From contig NZ_CP044067.1 in assembly GCF_008693385.1 (NCBI RefSeq), positions 2,523,501 through 2,587,500 of the forward strand: a stretch of DNA of 64,000 bases, given 5' to 3'. Of the stretch, positions 8,984 through 16,335 are shown piece after piece. The notes under the pieces were generated by a model. That model did not search any database. It had not been told where the DNA came from and saw only the letters and a list, made by a program, of their open reading frames with translations. Origin of the DNA: Cupriavidus pauculus. Its GTDB lineage: Bacteria; Pseudomonadota; Gammaproteobacteria; Burkholderiales; Burkholderiaceae. The translations under genes were made by a program, and so were the position numbers. How positions within the stretch are numbered: position 1 is the first letter of the stretch; each line of letters begins with the position of its first letter.

Positions 8984-10141
8984 TCAGGCCGAGGCGTCCT
9001 GCCCGAGGATAGCCAGCCCGTCGATCTGCACGCGCTGGCCCGGGGTGAGGAAGCCCGCCACCTGCACGATGCTGACCACGGTGCGGCCCGGCACCAGAAA
9101 CCGGTGCAGCACCTCGGTCGCCGTCTGGGCCGACTCGCCCGGGCAGAGGAATACGTTGAGCTTGACGATGTCCGCCATCGCGGCGCCGCCCGCTTGCGCG
9201 ACTGTCGCCACGCGGGTCAGCGCGCCTTCGAGTTGCGCCGCCAGTCCGTCGGCCTCGGGTGCCGCCTGCGCGGCAATGTGGAGCGCGTTGCCGGCGCGCC
9301 AGCCCGGCGAGAACGGCGTTGCGCCCGTCTCGCCCGCGATGCTCACCGGCTCGCCGGCCTCGGTGGACGCGACGGCATCGATCTCGAGCAGCAGGCCTTC
9401 GTAAAGCAGGTCCACGCCGATCACGGTGATGGCCGGCTTCGGTCCCGCGAACCGGCGCGCCGCTTCGGCAACGATCGATTCGCCGAGCCGTTGCGATGCA
9501 TGTAGCGACGCGTCGCCGTCATGCCGGTACGCGATCTTCAGCGAGCAGACCTTGTCCCAGTCCGTCCGCGCGTCGCGCAGCACGTGTTCGATGTACTCGA
9601 GCGTGTTGCGCGTCTGGGCCTCGACATCGCCCGCCGCGATGGTCCGCCCCTGCCGGTCCGCGGAAATCTGGCCGCCCACATACACGGTCGTACCGACGCG
9701 CCAGCCTTGCGAGAACGGCGTGGGGATGCTCCAGTCCCACGCGTGCGCGGGCATGATGCGCTGCTTGTCCTGGCCGAGTTCGGCGATGCCATCCACCGCG
9801 ATCAGTGCCCGGTCCGGCCCGACGCCCTGCGTGCGCAACGCCGTGGCGGCCGGTCCCGGATCGGCCAGATGCAGGAGGCGTACCGCGGTCATGCGTTCCC
9901 AGTACGCCGTGACGTCGGTGCCATCGCCGTCGAACAGGTAGTACGTATGCAGCTTGGTGAGGTCGGCCATCGCGCCGCCGGCTTCTTCCAGTCGCGCGAC
10001 CAGGCTGCGAAACACCTGGTCGGTCTGGTCCGCGATGTCCACTGGATGCGCGGAGGCGAGCGGAAGCTGCAGGCCGACGTAGACGGTCTGGCCGACGCGC
10101 CGCAGCGGGGGAATGTGTGGATTCGACGTGGGCATGTCCAT
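8984..10141 (-). CDS. Protein with three fused RidA/YjgF domains
   Basis: The 385-residue chain consists of three successive RidA-like domains at about residues 10-122, 133-258 and 270-380. Each repeats a G-x-x-V/L-Y/H-V/I-x-x-Q strand (QTVYVGLQLPL, TTVYVGGQISAD, NALHIAAQAAP) and a helix-strand pair such as MADLTKLHTYYL, WDKVCSLKIAY and MADIVKLNVFL. RidA hydrolyses reactive enamines and imines and is normally a homotrimer of a domain this size. The arginine that binds substrate carboxylate in RidA appears only in domain 3 (PGRT, R353). Domains 1 and 2 have PAAT and KPAI there. AGGAGA precedes the ATG. It is the last gene of the Rieske-dehydrogenase-reductase operon, 18 bases after the reductase. 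Confidence 0.8.
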   Translation of the reverse strand: MDMPTSNPHIPPLRRVGQTVYVGLQLPLASAHPVDIADQTDQVFRSLVARLEEAGGAMADLTKLHTYYLFDGDGTDVTAYWERMTAVRLLHLADPGPAATALRTQGVGPDRALIAVDGIAELGQDKQRIMPAHAWDWSIPTPFSQGWRVGTTVYVGGQISADRQGRTIAAGDVEAQTRNTLEYIEHVLRDARTDWDKVCSLKIAYRHDGDASLHASQRLGESIVAEAARRFAGPKPAITVIGVDLLYEGLLLEIDAVASTEAGEPVSIAGETGATPFSPGWRAGNALHIAAQAAPEADGLAAQLEGALTRVATVAQAGGAAMADIVKLNVFLCPGESAQTATEVLHRFLVPGRTVVSIVQVAGFLTPGQRVQIDGLAILGQDASA

Positions 10142-10159
10142 GTTCTTCTCCTGATTCGT

Positions 10160-11128
10160 TCAAAGATCGAGCACGACTCGCGTGTGGGGCCGCCCGCGCG
10201 ATACGCAGGGCATCATGCAGCGGTTGGCGCCGCGCTCCGCCGCGCCGAGCAGCAGATCACGATGGTCGATGTCGCCCGACAGCACGCGCACCTCGCAGGT
10301 CCCGCATACCCCCTCGCGGCAACTGCTGGGAAGATCGACGCCGTTGGCATGCAGGACATCCAGCGCGGTCTCGGTCGCGGGCACGGCCAGCACCTTGCCG
10401 GACGACGCGAGTTTGAGTTCGAAGGGCTCGTTCGGCGCCGCGTCGTCCCGGTCGGCCGCAAACCATTCGAAATGCACGCGCGATGTCGCCGTGTCCGGCG
10501 TTGCCGCCTGCACCGCGCGCATCAGGCCTGCGGGTCCGCAGCAATACAGATGGACATTCGAGGGCGACGCCGCGACGAGGCCGACGATGTCCCGCACGGG
10601 AAGGATCGGCGCCTCGCTGAAGTAGGTCGTGACGCGGTCGGGATACCGCGCGCTCAGCCGCGTGTGAAACGCCGCATGCTCGGCCGATCTCGCGCAGTAG
10701 TGCAATTCCCACGACTGGCCGGCGCGGTCCAGCGTCGCGATCATCGCCACGAACGGCGTAATGCCGATACCCCCGGCAATCAGCACCGTGTGCGCCGCGC
10801 TTGCGACCAGCGGGAAGTGGTTGCGTGGCGGCGAGATGCCGAGCGGACTGCCGACCTCCATGCCGTCATGGAGGCTCGCGGAACCACCGCGGCCGCCGCG
10901 TTCGTGCTTGACCGCGATGCTGTAGTGATCGGCATCGTCGATCGGCCCGCAGAGCGAGTACTGCCGCACGAGGCCGGCGGGCGTATGCACGTCGATATGC
11001 GCGCCCGCGGAGAAGGCCGGCAGCGGCCGGCCATCCACGGCGCGCAGGTCGAACTGCACGATGTCGGTGGCGACCTCGCGCATCGCCGCGACTTTGACCA
11101 GGCGAAGCTCGTCGGTGGCCTGACTCAT
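10160..11128 (-). CDS. PDR/VanB-type oxidoreductase with C-terminal 2Fe-2S
   Basis: This 322-residue electron-transfer flavoprotein should carry electrons from NAD(P)H to the Rieske oxygenase of the same operon. Domain order is that of the phthalate dioxygenase reductase group: a flavin-binding barrel (RQYSLCGPIDD), a nucleotide-binding domain (LIAGGIGITPFVAMI and YCCGPAGLM), then a plant-type ferredoxin with CREGVCGTC (C-x4-C-x2-C) and a last cysteine in NRCMMPC. CntB and VanB have this layout. GGAGG lies before the ATG, 13 bases after the hydroxyacid dehydrogenase stop. The partner and position support a two-component Rieske oxygenase. The nucleotide preference is not visible. Confidence 0.9.
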   Translation of the reverse strand: MSQATDELRLVKVAAMREVATDIVQFDLRAVDGRPLPAFSAGAHIDVHTPAGLVRQYSLCGPIDDADHYSIAVKHERGGRGGSASLHDGMEVGSPLGISPPRNHFPLVASAAHTVLIAGGIGITPFVAMIATLDRAGQSWELHYCARSAEHAAFHTRLSARYPDRVTTYFSEAPILPVRDIVGLVAASPSNVHLYCCGPAGLMRAVQAATPDTATSRVHFEWFAADRDDAAPNEPFELKLASSGKVLAVPATETALDVLHANGVDLPSSCREGVCGTCEVRVLSGDIDHRDLLLGAAERGANRCMMPCVSRGRPHTRVVLDL

Positions 11129-11141
11129 GATGACGCCTCCT

Positions 11142-12167
11142 TCAGTAGCTGCGCGCGAGGTCGACGAGGTTCGTCAGCGGCTCGCCGTGGAAATGGCGGC
11201 GGATATTGTTGAAGAAGATATCGAGCGTGTGCGGGATGTAATGCTCGATATCGTCCGACAGCACGTGGGGCGTGATGACGAGGTTGGGCGTCTCCCAGTA
11301 GGGCCAGTCGGCGGGCGGTGGCTCCGGGTAGGTCACGTCGATCATGGCACCGCCAAGCTTGCCCGTGCGCAGCGCGCTGTCCAGCGCCGCGGGGTCGATC
11401 AACCCGCCGCGGGACATATTGATGAGCCCGGCGCCGTCGCGCATACGCGCGATTTCCTCGGCACCGATCAGGAAGCGCGTCTCTTCCGTCAGCGCGGTGT
11501 TCAGCAGCACGAAGTCCGCCTGGGGCAACAGGTCGCGCAAGGCGCCGGGCAGATGCATGCTGTCCACGCTCTCGTGCGGGGCCCCGCTGCGGCGAATGCC
11601 CATCACGTGCATGCCGAACTGCTTGGCCAGCGTGGCGATGCCGCCGCCGATCGCACCGACGCCGACGATAAGCACCGTCTTGCCGTTCAGTGCCGACGTG
11701 AATTGCCGGTCCCATGCGTGCCGCCGGTGGTTCCACATCAGCGCGGGCATGCGCGCGTTGAGCATGAGCAGCGCCATCAGCCCCGATTGCGCGGCCTTGG
11801 GCAGATGGGCACCGCTGTTGGTCAGTACCTGCAGGCCGGATGGAACCCAGTCCAGCGGCAGCAGGTAATCGACGCCCGCGCCCAGCACCTGCAGCAGCTT
11901 GAGGCGCTTGCCGTCGTCGCGCAGCGTCTTGTGCGGGAAGCGGTAGGTGATCATCGCGTCCGCGGTTTCCATCGCATCGTGATAGATATCCTGATCGTGA
12001 CCCCACGTCGTGCGGATGCGCGCGGCGACGTCGGGGTGCCGGCCAAGCGCGGCTTCGTACTGGTCCGTGTGCACCGTGAACACGGGCATCATCGCGCGCG
12101 AGTTCTCGATATGGATGTGGAGCGGATCCGCGCTGGAATAGTCGCGGCTTGCGGTCGTGGAGGGCAT
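11142..12167 (-). CDS. D-2-hydroxyacid dehydrogenase family protein
   Basis: The 341-residue protein is a D-isomer-specific 2-hydroxyacid dehydrogenase, interconverting a 2-oxoacid and a D-2-hydroxyacid with NAD(P)H. The Rossmann motif is VGVGAIGGGIATLAKQFGMH. The catalytic set is the Arg in NMSRGGLIDPAALDSAL, the Glu in DVTYPEPPP and the His in LVITPHVLSDD. The ATG at 12167 begins MPSTTASRDYSS. The gene starts 17 bases after the Rieske oxygenase stop and is followed 13 bases later by the reductase gene. It may act on a 2-oxo or 2-hydroxy acid released by the oxygenase. The substrate cannot be read from sequence. Confidence 0.85.
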   Translation of the reverse strand: MPSTTASRDYSSADPLHIHIENSRAMMPVFTVHTDQYEAALGRHPDVAARIRTTWGHDQDIYHDAMETADAMITYRFPHKTLRDDGKRLKLLQVLGAGVDYLLPLDWVPSGLQVLTNSGAHLPKAAQSGLMALLMLNARMPALMWNHRRHAWDRQFTSALNGKTVLIVGVGAIGGGIATLAKQFGMHVMGIRRSGAPHESVDSMHLPGALRDLLPQADFVLLNTALTEETRFLIGAEEIARMRDGAGLINMSRGGLIDPAALDSALRTGKLGGAMIDVTYPEPPPADWPYWETPNLVITPHVLSDDIEHYIPHTLDIFFNNIRRHFHGEPLTNLVDLARSY

Positions 12168-12184
12168 GGGGGCGTCTCGTTGTC

Positions 12185-13354
12185 TTAGGCGGCGTCGCGG
12201 AGTTCGCGCGACGATTCGGTGTCGGGGCCGATGACGCGGTCCAGCACGTGGTTCGCGATACGGTGCACGATGTACTCCTCGAGGGAGAGCCGGCCCGGAA
12301 CATAGGCACCGGTGCGCATGGCCTTCTGCACGTTCGGATTGATGCCGAGGTCCTCGATGACGATCTTCGAATATTTCTCGTAGTACGCCGGACCGACGAT
12401 CTCGCTGAAATCGTCGCGCGCCACGGTGCTGCGCGGGAACGTCCAGTTCTCGTAGATGCGCAGCTTCTCCGGACCCTCGGGCAGGTACTGGCGGAATTTC
12501 ATGTACGACGACGTGACGATGATCTGGAGCGTCGGCTGGACCCAGATATGGAACAGGCAGTTCGCCTTCTCGGGGTCGATGCCGGGAATCTCGGGCAGGC
12601 CCGAGTACGCGACGATGCTGCGCTTGCTGTACATCGCCTCCCACGCACCATGGGTTTTCTCGAACTGCCAGTTCTGCGGGTTCTTCGGATCGACGTGGCT
12701 GCGATGGATCGTCGGCACGTGATAGTTCTCGAATGCGTTCTCGAGCCACACCTTCCAGTTGCAGTCGACGACGTATTCGTCGCGATGGGTCCACTGCATG
12801 TCCTCGAGCCGGTGGCTTGCCATATAGGCCGGCAGGTCGCCGAGGTAGTCGAGCAGCGGCGGCGCTTCCGCGTTGAACGTGATGAAGAGAAACCCGGCCC
12901 AGGTCTCGGAGCGGATGGACCGCAGGCCATGGTCGGCGGCCTTGAACCCGGCCACGCCGGCCATCGGCGGCGGCGTGCCGGGCGTGCCGATCAGCTTGCC
13001 GCTCGGGGCATAGGTCCAGCTGTGATACGGGCAGGTAAAGGCGCGGCACTTGCCCGCGCCCTCGGTGATGATCGCGCCGCGATGCCGGCACAGCGCGGAG
13101 TGCACGCGGACGTCGTTGTTCTCGTCGCGCACCACGATCAGCGGCTGGCCGAGCACCTCGATCGAGTAGTAGCTGCCCGGCTCGGCGACCTGTTCGACGC
13201 GGCCGACGCATAGCCAGTCCTTGCGGAACATGGTGTCGACTTCGCGCTGATACCACTCGGGGGACGTGTAGCACCAGCCCGGCAGCGGCGACCCCTCATG
13301 CAAAGGGCGGCGCTGCGCGACGTAGTGCGCGGGGGAAAACATGTTTTCGATCAT
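12185..13354 (-). CDS. Rieske non-heme iron oxygenase, large (alpha) subunit
   Basis: The 389-residue protein is an aromatic-ring-hydroxylating-type oxygenase. The Rieske 2Fe-2S ligands are C89 and H91 (LCRHRG) and C108 and H111 (CPYHSWTY). The mononuclear iron site begins at NWKVWLENAFENYHVPTIH, with H212 and H217. The residue three before the first His, which bridges the two metal centres and is Asp in dioxygenases, is E209, as in carnitine, glycine-betaine and stachydrine monooxygenases. No beta subunit gene is present, which fits an alpha-only enzyme. It leads the leftward operon, with its ATG 27 bases from a perfect AAACTAGT dyad. Oxidative attack at a C-N or C-H bond of an aliphatic acid is inferred. 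Confidence 0.87.
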   Translation of the reverse strand: MIENMFSPAHYVAQRRPLHEGSPLPGWCYTSPEWYQREVDTMFRKDWLCVGRVEQVAEPGSYYSIEVLGQPLIVVRDENNDVRVHSALCRHRGAIITEGAGKCRAFTCPYHSWTYAPSGKLIGTPGTPPPMAGVAGFKAADHGLRSIRSETWAGFLFITFNAEAPPLLDYLGDLPAYMASHRLEDMQWTHRDEYVVDCNWKVWLENAFENYHVPTIHRSHVDPKNPQNWQFEKTHGAWEAMYSKRSIVAYSGLPEIPGIDPEKANCLFHIWVQPTLQIIVTSSYMKFRQYLPEGPEKLRIYENWTFPRSTVARDDFSEIVGPAYYEKYSKIVIEDLGINPNVQKAMRTGAYVPGRLSLEEYIVHRIANHVLDRVIGPDTESSRELRDAA

Positions 13355-13380
13355 CGTTGTCTCGGTTGTGACTACCTAGA

Positions 13381-13398
13381 AAACTAGTCAACTAGTTT
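13381..13398. promoter_or_regulatory. Operator AAACTAGT-CA-ACTAGTTT (site 1, Rieske operon)
   Basis: AAACTAGTCAACTAGTTT is a perfect 8-bp inverted repeat around CA, 27 bases upstream of the Rieske oxygenase ATG. The same element occurs at 14455 and, degenerate, at 14536, all flanking genes of the island that ends in the GntR regulator. It is the best candidate operator for that regulator. Confidence 0.7.
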
Positions 13399-13436
13399 AG
13401 AGGGCAGAGTACGCAATGGGCGGGCGATCGTCAAGG

Positions 13437-14405
13437 TCAGTTGTTCGAGATATCCGCGGCCGCCATGACCTTGCCCCACTTCTGGTTCTCGCGCTGCAGG
13501 AACGACTGGAACTGTTCCGGGCTGCCGCCGACCGGCTGGGCGCCCAGCGCCTTGAGCTTTTCGATGGCTTCCGGCGATTTCAGCCCCTCCGCGACCGCGG
13601 CCGACAGCTTCGCCGCCACGGCGGGCGGAATGCCGGCCGGCGCCACCACGCCATACCAGGACGTCACCTCGAAACCCTTGAGGCCCGCTTCGCTCACGGT
13701 CGGCACGTTGGGCAGCAGCGGGCTGCGCTGGTCGGCGGCGATACCGAGCGCGCGGACCTTCCCGGTCTGGACCTGCGGCGCCGCGGCGAGGATTTCCACG
13801 GACATCATCGATACCTGTCCGCCCATGACATCGGTCAGCGCGGGCCCGGTGCCCTTGTACGGGATATGAACGAGGTCGACGCCCGCCATCTGGTTGAACA
13901 TCGCGCCCGCCACGTGGTGCGGCGTGCCCGGTCCGGACGATGCGAAATTCAGCTTCTTCGGGTTGGCTTTTGCGTAGGCGATGAATTCCGCGAGCGTTTT
14001 CGGGGGCAGGGCGGGGTCCACGACCAGCACGTGCGGCACGGAGGCGACGAGGGTAATGGGCGTGAAATCCTTGATCGGGTCATAACCGACCTTCTGGTAA
14101 ATCGGATTGATCGACAGCGAGCTGGTGGATCCCATCAGCAGCGTATAGCCGTCGTTGGGCGACTGGGCGGCCATCTTGGTCCCGATGGCACCGCCGGCGC
14201 CCGCGATATTCTCGACCACCACCGATTGGCGCGTGGCGTCGCCGACGATCTTGGCGGTCAGGCGGCCGAGGACATCGACCGCGCCGCCCGGCGGAAAGGG
14301 CACGATGAACCGGATGGGCTTGTCCGGATATTGGGCGTGCGCCAGAGGAGAAAGCAGCGCGGCAGCTGCAACGGCCAGACCTAGCAACGTACGACGGGAT
14401 GACAT
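13437..14405 (-). CDS. Bug/TctC-family periplasmic receptor of the Rieske island
   Basis: The 322-residue protein has a signal peptide (LLGLAVAAAALLSPLAHAQ) and Bug motifs: PIRFIVPFPPGGAVDVLGRL, ENIAGAGGAIGTK, IPYKGTGPALTDVMGGQV and VRALGIAADQRSPLLPNVP. GAGGAGA precedes the ATG. It sits between the GntR gene and the Rieske operon, with dyad sites on both sides: 50 bases ahead of its start and just after its stop. It is therefore probably co-regulated with the oxygenase and captures that pathway's substrate. No TctA or TctB gene is nearby. Confidence 0.88.
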   Translation of the reverse strand: MSSRRTLLGLAVAAAALLSPLAHAQYPDKPIRFIVPFPPGGAVDVLGRLTAKIVGDATRQSVVVENIAGAGGAIGTKMAAQSPNDGYTLLMGSTSSLSINPIYQKVGYDPIKDFTPITLVASVPHVLVVDPALPPKTLAEFIAYAKANPKKLNFASSGPGTPHHVAGAMFNQMAGVDLVHIPYKGTGPALTDVMGGQVSMMSVEILAAAPQVQTGKVRALGIAADQRSPLLPNVPTVSEAGLKGFEVTSWYGVVAPAGIPPAVAAKLSAAVAEGLKSPEAIEKLKALGAQPVGGSPEQFQSFLQRENQKWGKVMAAADISNN

Positions 14406-14454
14406 GAGGTTTCTCCTCGGTGTGGGGGCGAATCGTCATCCTAGATCAATCGTT

Positions 14455-14470
14455 AAACTAGTCAACTAGA
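14455..14470. promoter_or_regulatory. Operator AAACTAGT-CA-ACTAGA (site 2, Bug promoter)
   Basis: AAACTAGTCAACTAGA repeats the first 15 bases of the site at 13381 exactly and keeps the core CTAGTCAACTAG. It lies 50 bases upstream of the Bug receptor ATG and 115 bases upstream of the GntR ATG, in the divergent promoter region. A second dyad, CGCATGC-N7-GCATGCG, lies at 14513-14533. Confidence 0.68.
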
Positions 14471-14535
14471 ATGTTTGTTGGCACAAAAAGGGGGCAAAAG
14501 GCACATGAATCTCGCATGCATGAGAGGCATGCGCT

Positions 14536-14553
14536 AAACTGGGTAACTACTTT
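14536..14553. promoter_or_regulatory. Degenerate operator AAACTGGGTAACTACTTT (site 3, gntR promoter)
   Basis: This 18-mer matches the perfect dyad at 13381 at 14 of 18 positions and lies 32 bases before the GntR gene start. A weaker site at the regulator's own promoter is the usual arrangement for autoregulation. Confidence 0.5.
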
Positions 14554-14585
14554 ATTAGAGGTCTGGCGCTATCGATGCGGCAGAG

Positions 14586-15284
14586 ATGCAGGTGACGACT
14601 GGCAGTGAATTGAAGATTCCAGAGAGTTCCGCGGTGGCGACGCTCGTGTACAACGAGATCAAGCAACGCATTATCAGCCTGCGTTATGCGCCCGGCGAAA
14701 AGCTTTCGGAAGCAAGACTCGCCGACGAACTCGGTTGCGGCCGCTCTCCGATCCGGACGGCATTCGCGCAGCTCAGGAACGACGACTGGATCGCGGTCAG
14801 TCCGCAGAGCGGGACCTATGTCCGGTCGCTGACCGAAGAGGAGATCCACGAGATCTTCGAATACCGTTTTCTGCTGGAGTCCTACGTCACGCGCCAGGCC
14901 GCCACGCGCATGTCCGACGACACCATCCGGCGACTGCGCGCGGCGTTCCGCCGGTTCGCGTCGGACGACGCCAGCTTCGAGAGCCAGTCGTTCGATGAAT
15001 TCAACGAACTGGACGCGACGTTCCACTCGACGATCTACCGCACGGCCGGTAACGGCCTGATGACGGACAGCCTGCTGAACCTGCTGGACAAGCTGCGGTG
15101 GCTGAAGAAGATGACGCCGTCGCCGCCGTTGCGCATGAAGGATGCGGTGGCCGAACTGGAGAGCATCCTCGATGCGATCGAGGCGCGCGATGCGGATCTG
15201 GCCGAGGCCCGGATGCGTGAGCACATCGGTAACGCGGCGGACTTTGCCGAGGCTTATCGCACGCGCATGGCCAATGTCGCGTGA
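14586..15284 (+). CDS. GntR-family (FCD subfamily) transcriptional regulator
   Basis: The 232-residue protein has an N-terminal GntR winged helix (YNEIKQRIISLRYAPGEKLS, then ARLADELGCGRSPIRTAFAQ) and a C-terminal all-helical FCD domain. FCD proteins bind a metal and an organic-acid effector through Asp and His residues. Candidates here are the D and H in ELDATFHSTIY and the H in EARMREHIGNA. It is divergent from the Bug receptor gene. The recurring AAACTAGT dyad at the Rieske, Bug and gntR promoters makes it the likely repressor of the island. The effector is probably the substrate or a product of the Rieske pathway. The ribosome site before the ATG is weak. Confidence 0.88.
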   Translation: MQVTTGSELKIPESSAVATLVYNEIKQRIISLRYAPGEKLSEARLADELGCGRSPIRTAFAQLRNDDWIAVSPQSGTYVRSLTEEEIHEIFEYRFLLESYVTRQAATRMSDDTIRRLRAAFRRFASDDASFESQSFDEFNELDATFHSTIYRTAGNGLMTDSLLNLLDKLRWLKKMTPSPPLRMKDAVAELESILDAIEARDADLAEARMREHIGNAADFAEAYRTRMANVA

Positions 15285-15308
15285 GCGGCTGCGGCTGCAC
15301 GGTGCGCT

Positions 15309-16211
15309 TCAGAAGAACCCGACAAACCGCTCCATGATCGGCGACAGCATGCCCGCGCGGTGCGCCATCAGCACGCGGCTGTCCGCGTCCGGGCCGATCA
15401 GCGGCAGATAGGCCACGCCCGGAATGCCCGTGCGCGCATAGATCTCGGGCAGCACGGCGACGCCCGCGCCGCTGGCGACGAGGCCGATGATCGTCGTGGC
15501 CTCGCGCGCTTCCTGCACGGTGCGCGGCGCAAAGCCCGCGCGGTTGCAGAGCGTGGTCACGTGGTCGAACAGGCCGCAGCCGAGGCCGCGCGGAAACAGC
15601 AGGAACGCCTCGTTCGACAACTCCGCGATGTCCAGCGCATGATCCGCCTCGCCCGCATGGCGCCTATCGCGTGCGAGCGGGTGCCAGAGCGGTACCACCA
15701 CGACGAGCCGGTCGCTCAGCACTTCCCTCACGGCGATGGACGTGGGCGGACGGAATTGGGGCGAAGGCCGCAGAAAGCCGATGTCGATCTCGCCCTCTTC
15801 GATCTGCTGCAGCTGCTGGCCCGTGGACATATGCACGAGCTCGAGCATCGCATTGCGGTGGGCTTCGCGAAAGCGCTGGAACGCGCGGGGAAACGTGTCG
15901 TGCATCGGCACGGACGCGGTAAAGGCGACGCGGATCTCGCCCGCTTCTCCACTGGCCACCTGCTTCACGACATCGCGAGCCTGATCGAGGTTGGCCAGCG
16001 CCGCGCGCGCCTTTTCCAGGAACAGGCTGCCGGCCGGCGTCAGCGCGACCTTGTGCCGCGTGCGTTCGAGCAGCGGACTGCCGAGCTCCTCTTCGAGGGC
16101 CTTGATCTGGATGGAGAGCGGCGGCTGGCTGATATGCAGCTTGCGGGCGGCTTCACTGAAACTGAGGGCCTCGGCGACCGCAACGAAGTAGCGCAGTTGG
16201 CGGAAATCCAT
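15309..16211 (-). CDS. LysR-family regulator, divergent from the Bug-galB-ligK operon
   Basis: The 300-residue protein starts MDFRQLRYFVAVAEALSFSE with the classic LysR helix-turn-helix (AARKLHISQPPLSIQIKALE) and linker helix, then an effector domain with LVVVVPLWHPLARD and EATTIIGLVASGAGVAVLPE. It resembles the BenM/CatR-type subgroup that responds to small carboxylic acids. It is transcribed away from the Bug-galB-ligK genes across a 124-base gap holding an inverted repeat CGTGATAG...CTATCACG. The simplest model is an activator of that operon induced by a tricarboxylate or oxalomesaconate-type effector. Its stop lies 24 bases from the GntR gene stop, so those two genes converge. Confidence 0.88.
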   Translation of the reverse strand: MDFRQLRYFVAVAEALSFSEAARKLHISQPPLSIQIKALEEELGSPLLERTRHKVALTPAGSLFLEKARAALANLDQARDVVKQVASGEAGEIRVAFTASVPMHDTFPRAFQRFREAHRNAMLELVHMSTGQQLQQIEEGEIDIGFLRPSPQFRPPTSIAVREVLSDRLVVVVPLWHPLARDRRHAGEADHALDIAELSNEAFLLFPRGLGCGLFDHVTTLCNRAGFAPRTVQEAREATTIIGLVASGAGVAVLPEIYARTGIPGVAYLPLIGPDADSRVLMAHRAGMLSPIMERFVGFF

Positions 16212-16233
16212 GATGGGGGCGGTTTTCCGGCTT

Positions 16234-16288
16234 CGTGATAGCGAATTGAAATAACCGGCAGGTTGAAAACATATTAGACACTATCACG
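16234..16288. promoter_or_regulatory. Split inverted repeat CGTGATAG...CTATCACG in the lysR/Bug gap
   Basis: CGTGATAG at 16234-16241 and CTATCACG at 16281-16288 are exact inverse copies 39 bases apart. An outer pair GTTTTC (16222) and GAAAAC (16265) overlaps them. The right arm continues as TATCACGAT, a nine-base string that also occurs at 19803-19811 ahead of tcuA. These are likely LysR binding sites. Confidence 0.5.
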
Positions 16289-16335
16289 ATCGGTGCCGAG
16301 AATGCGTGCACAAGCACAACAACGGGGCACAGATC

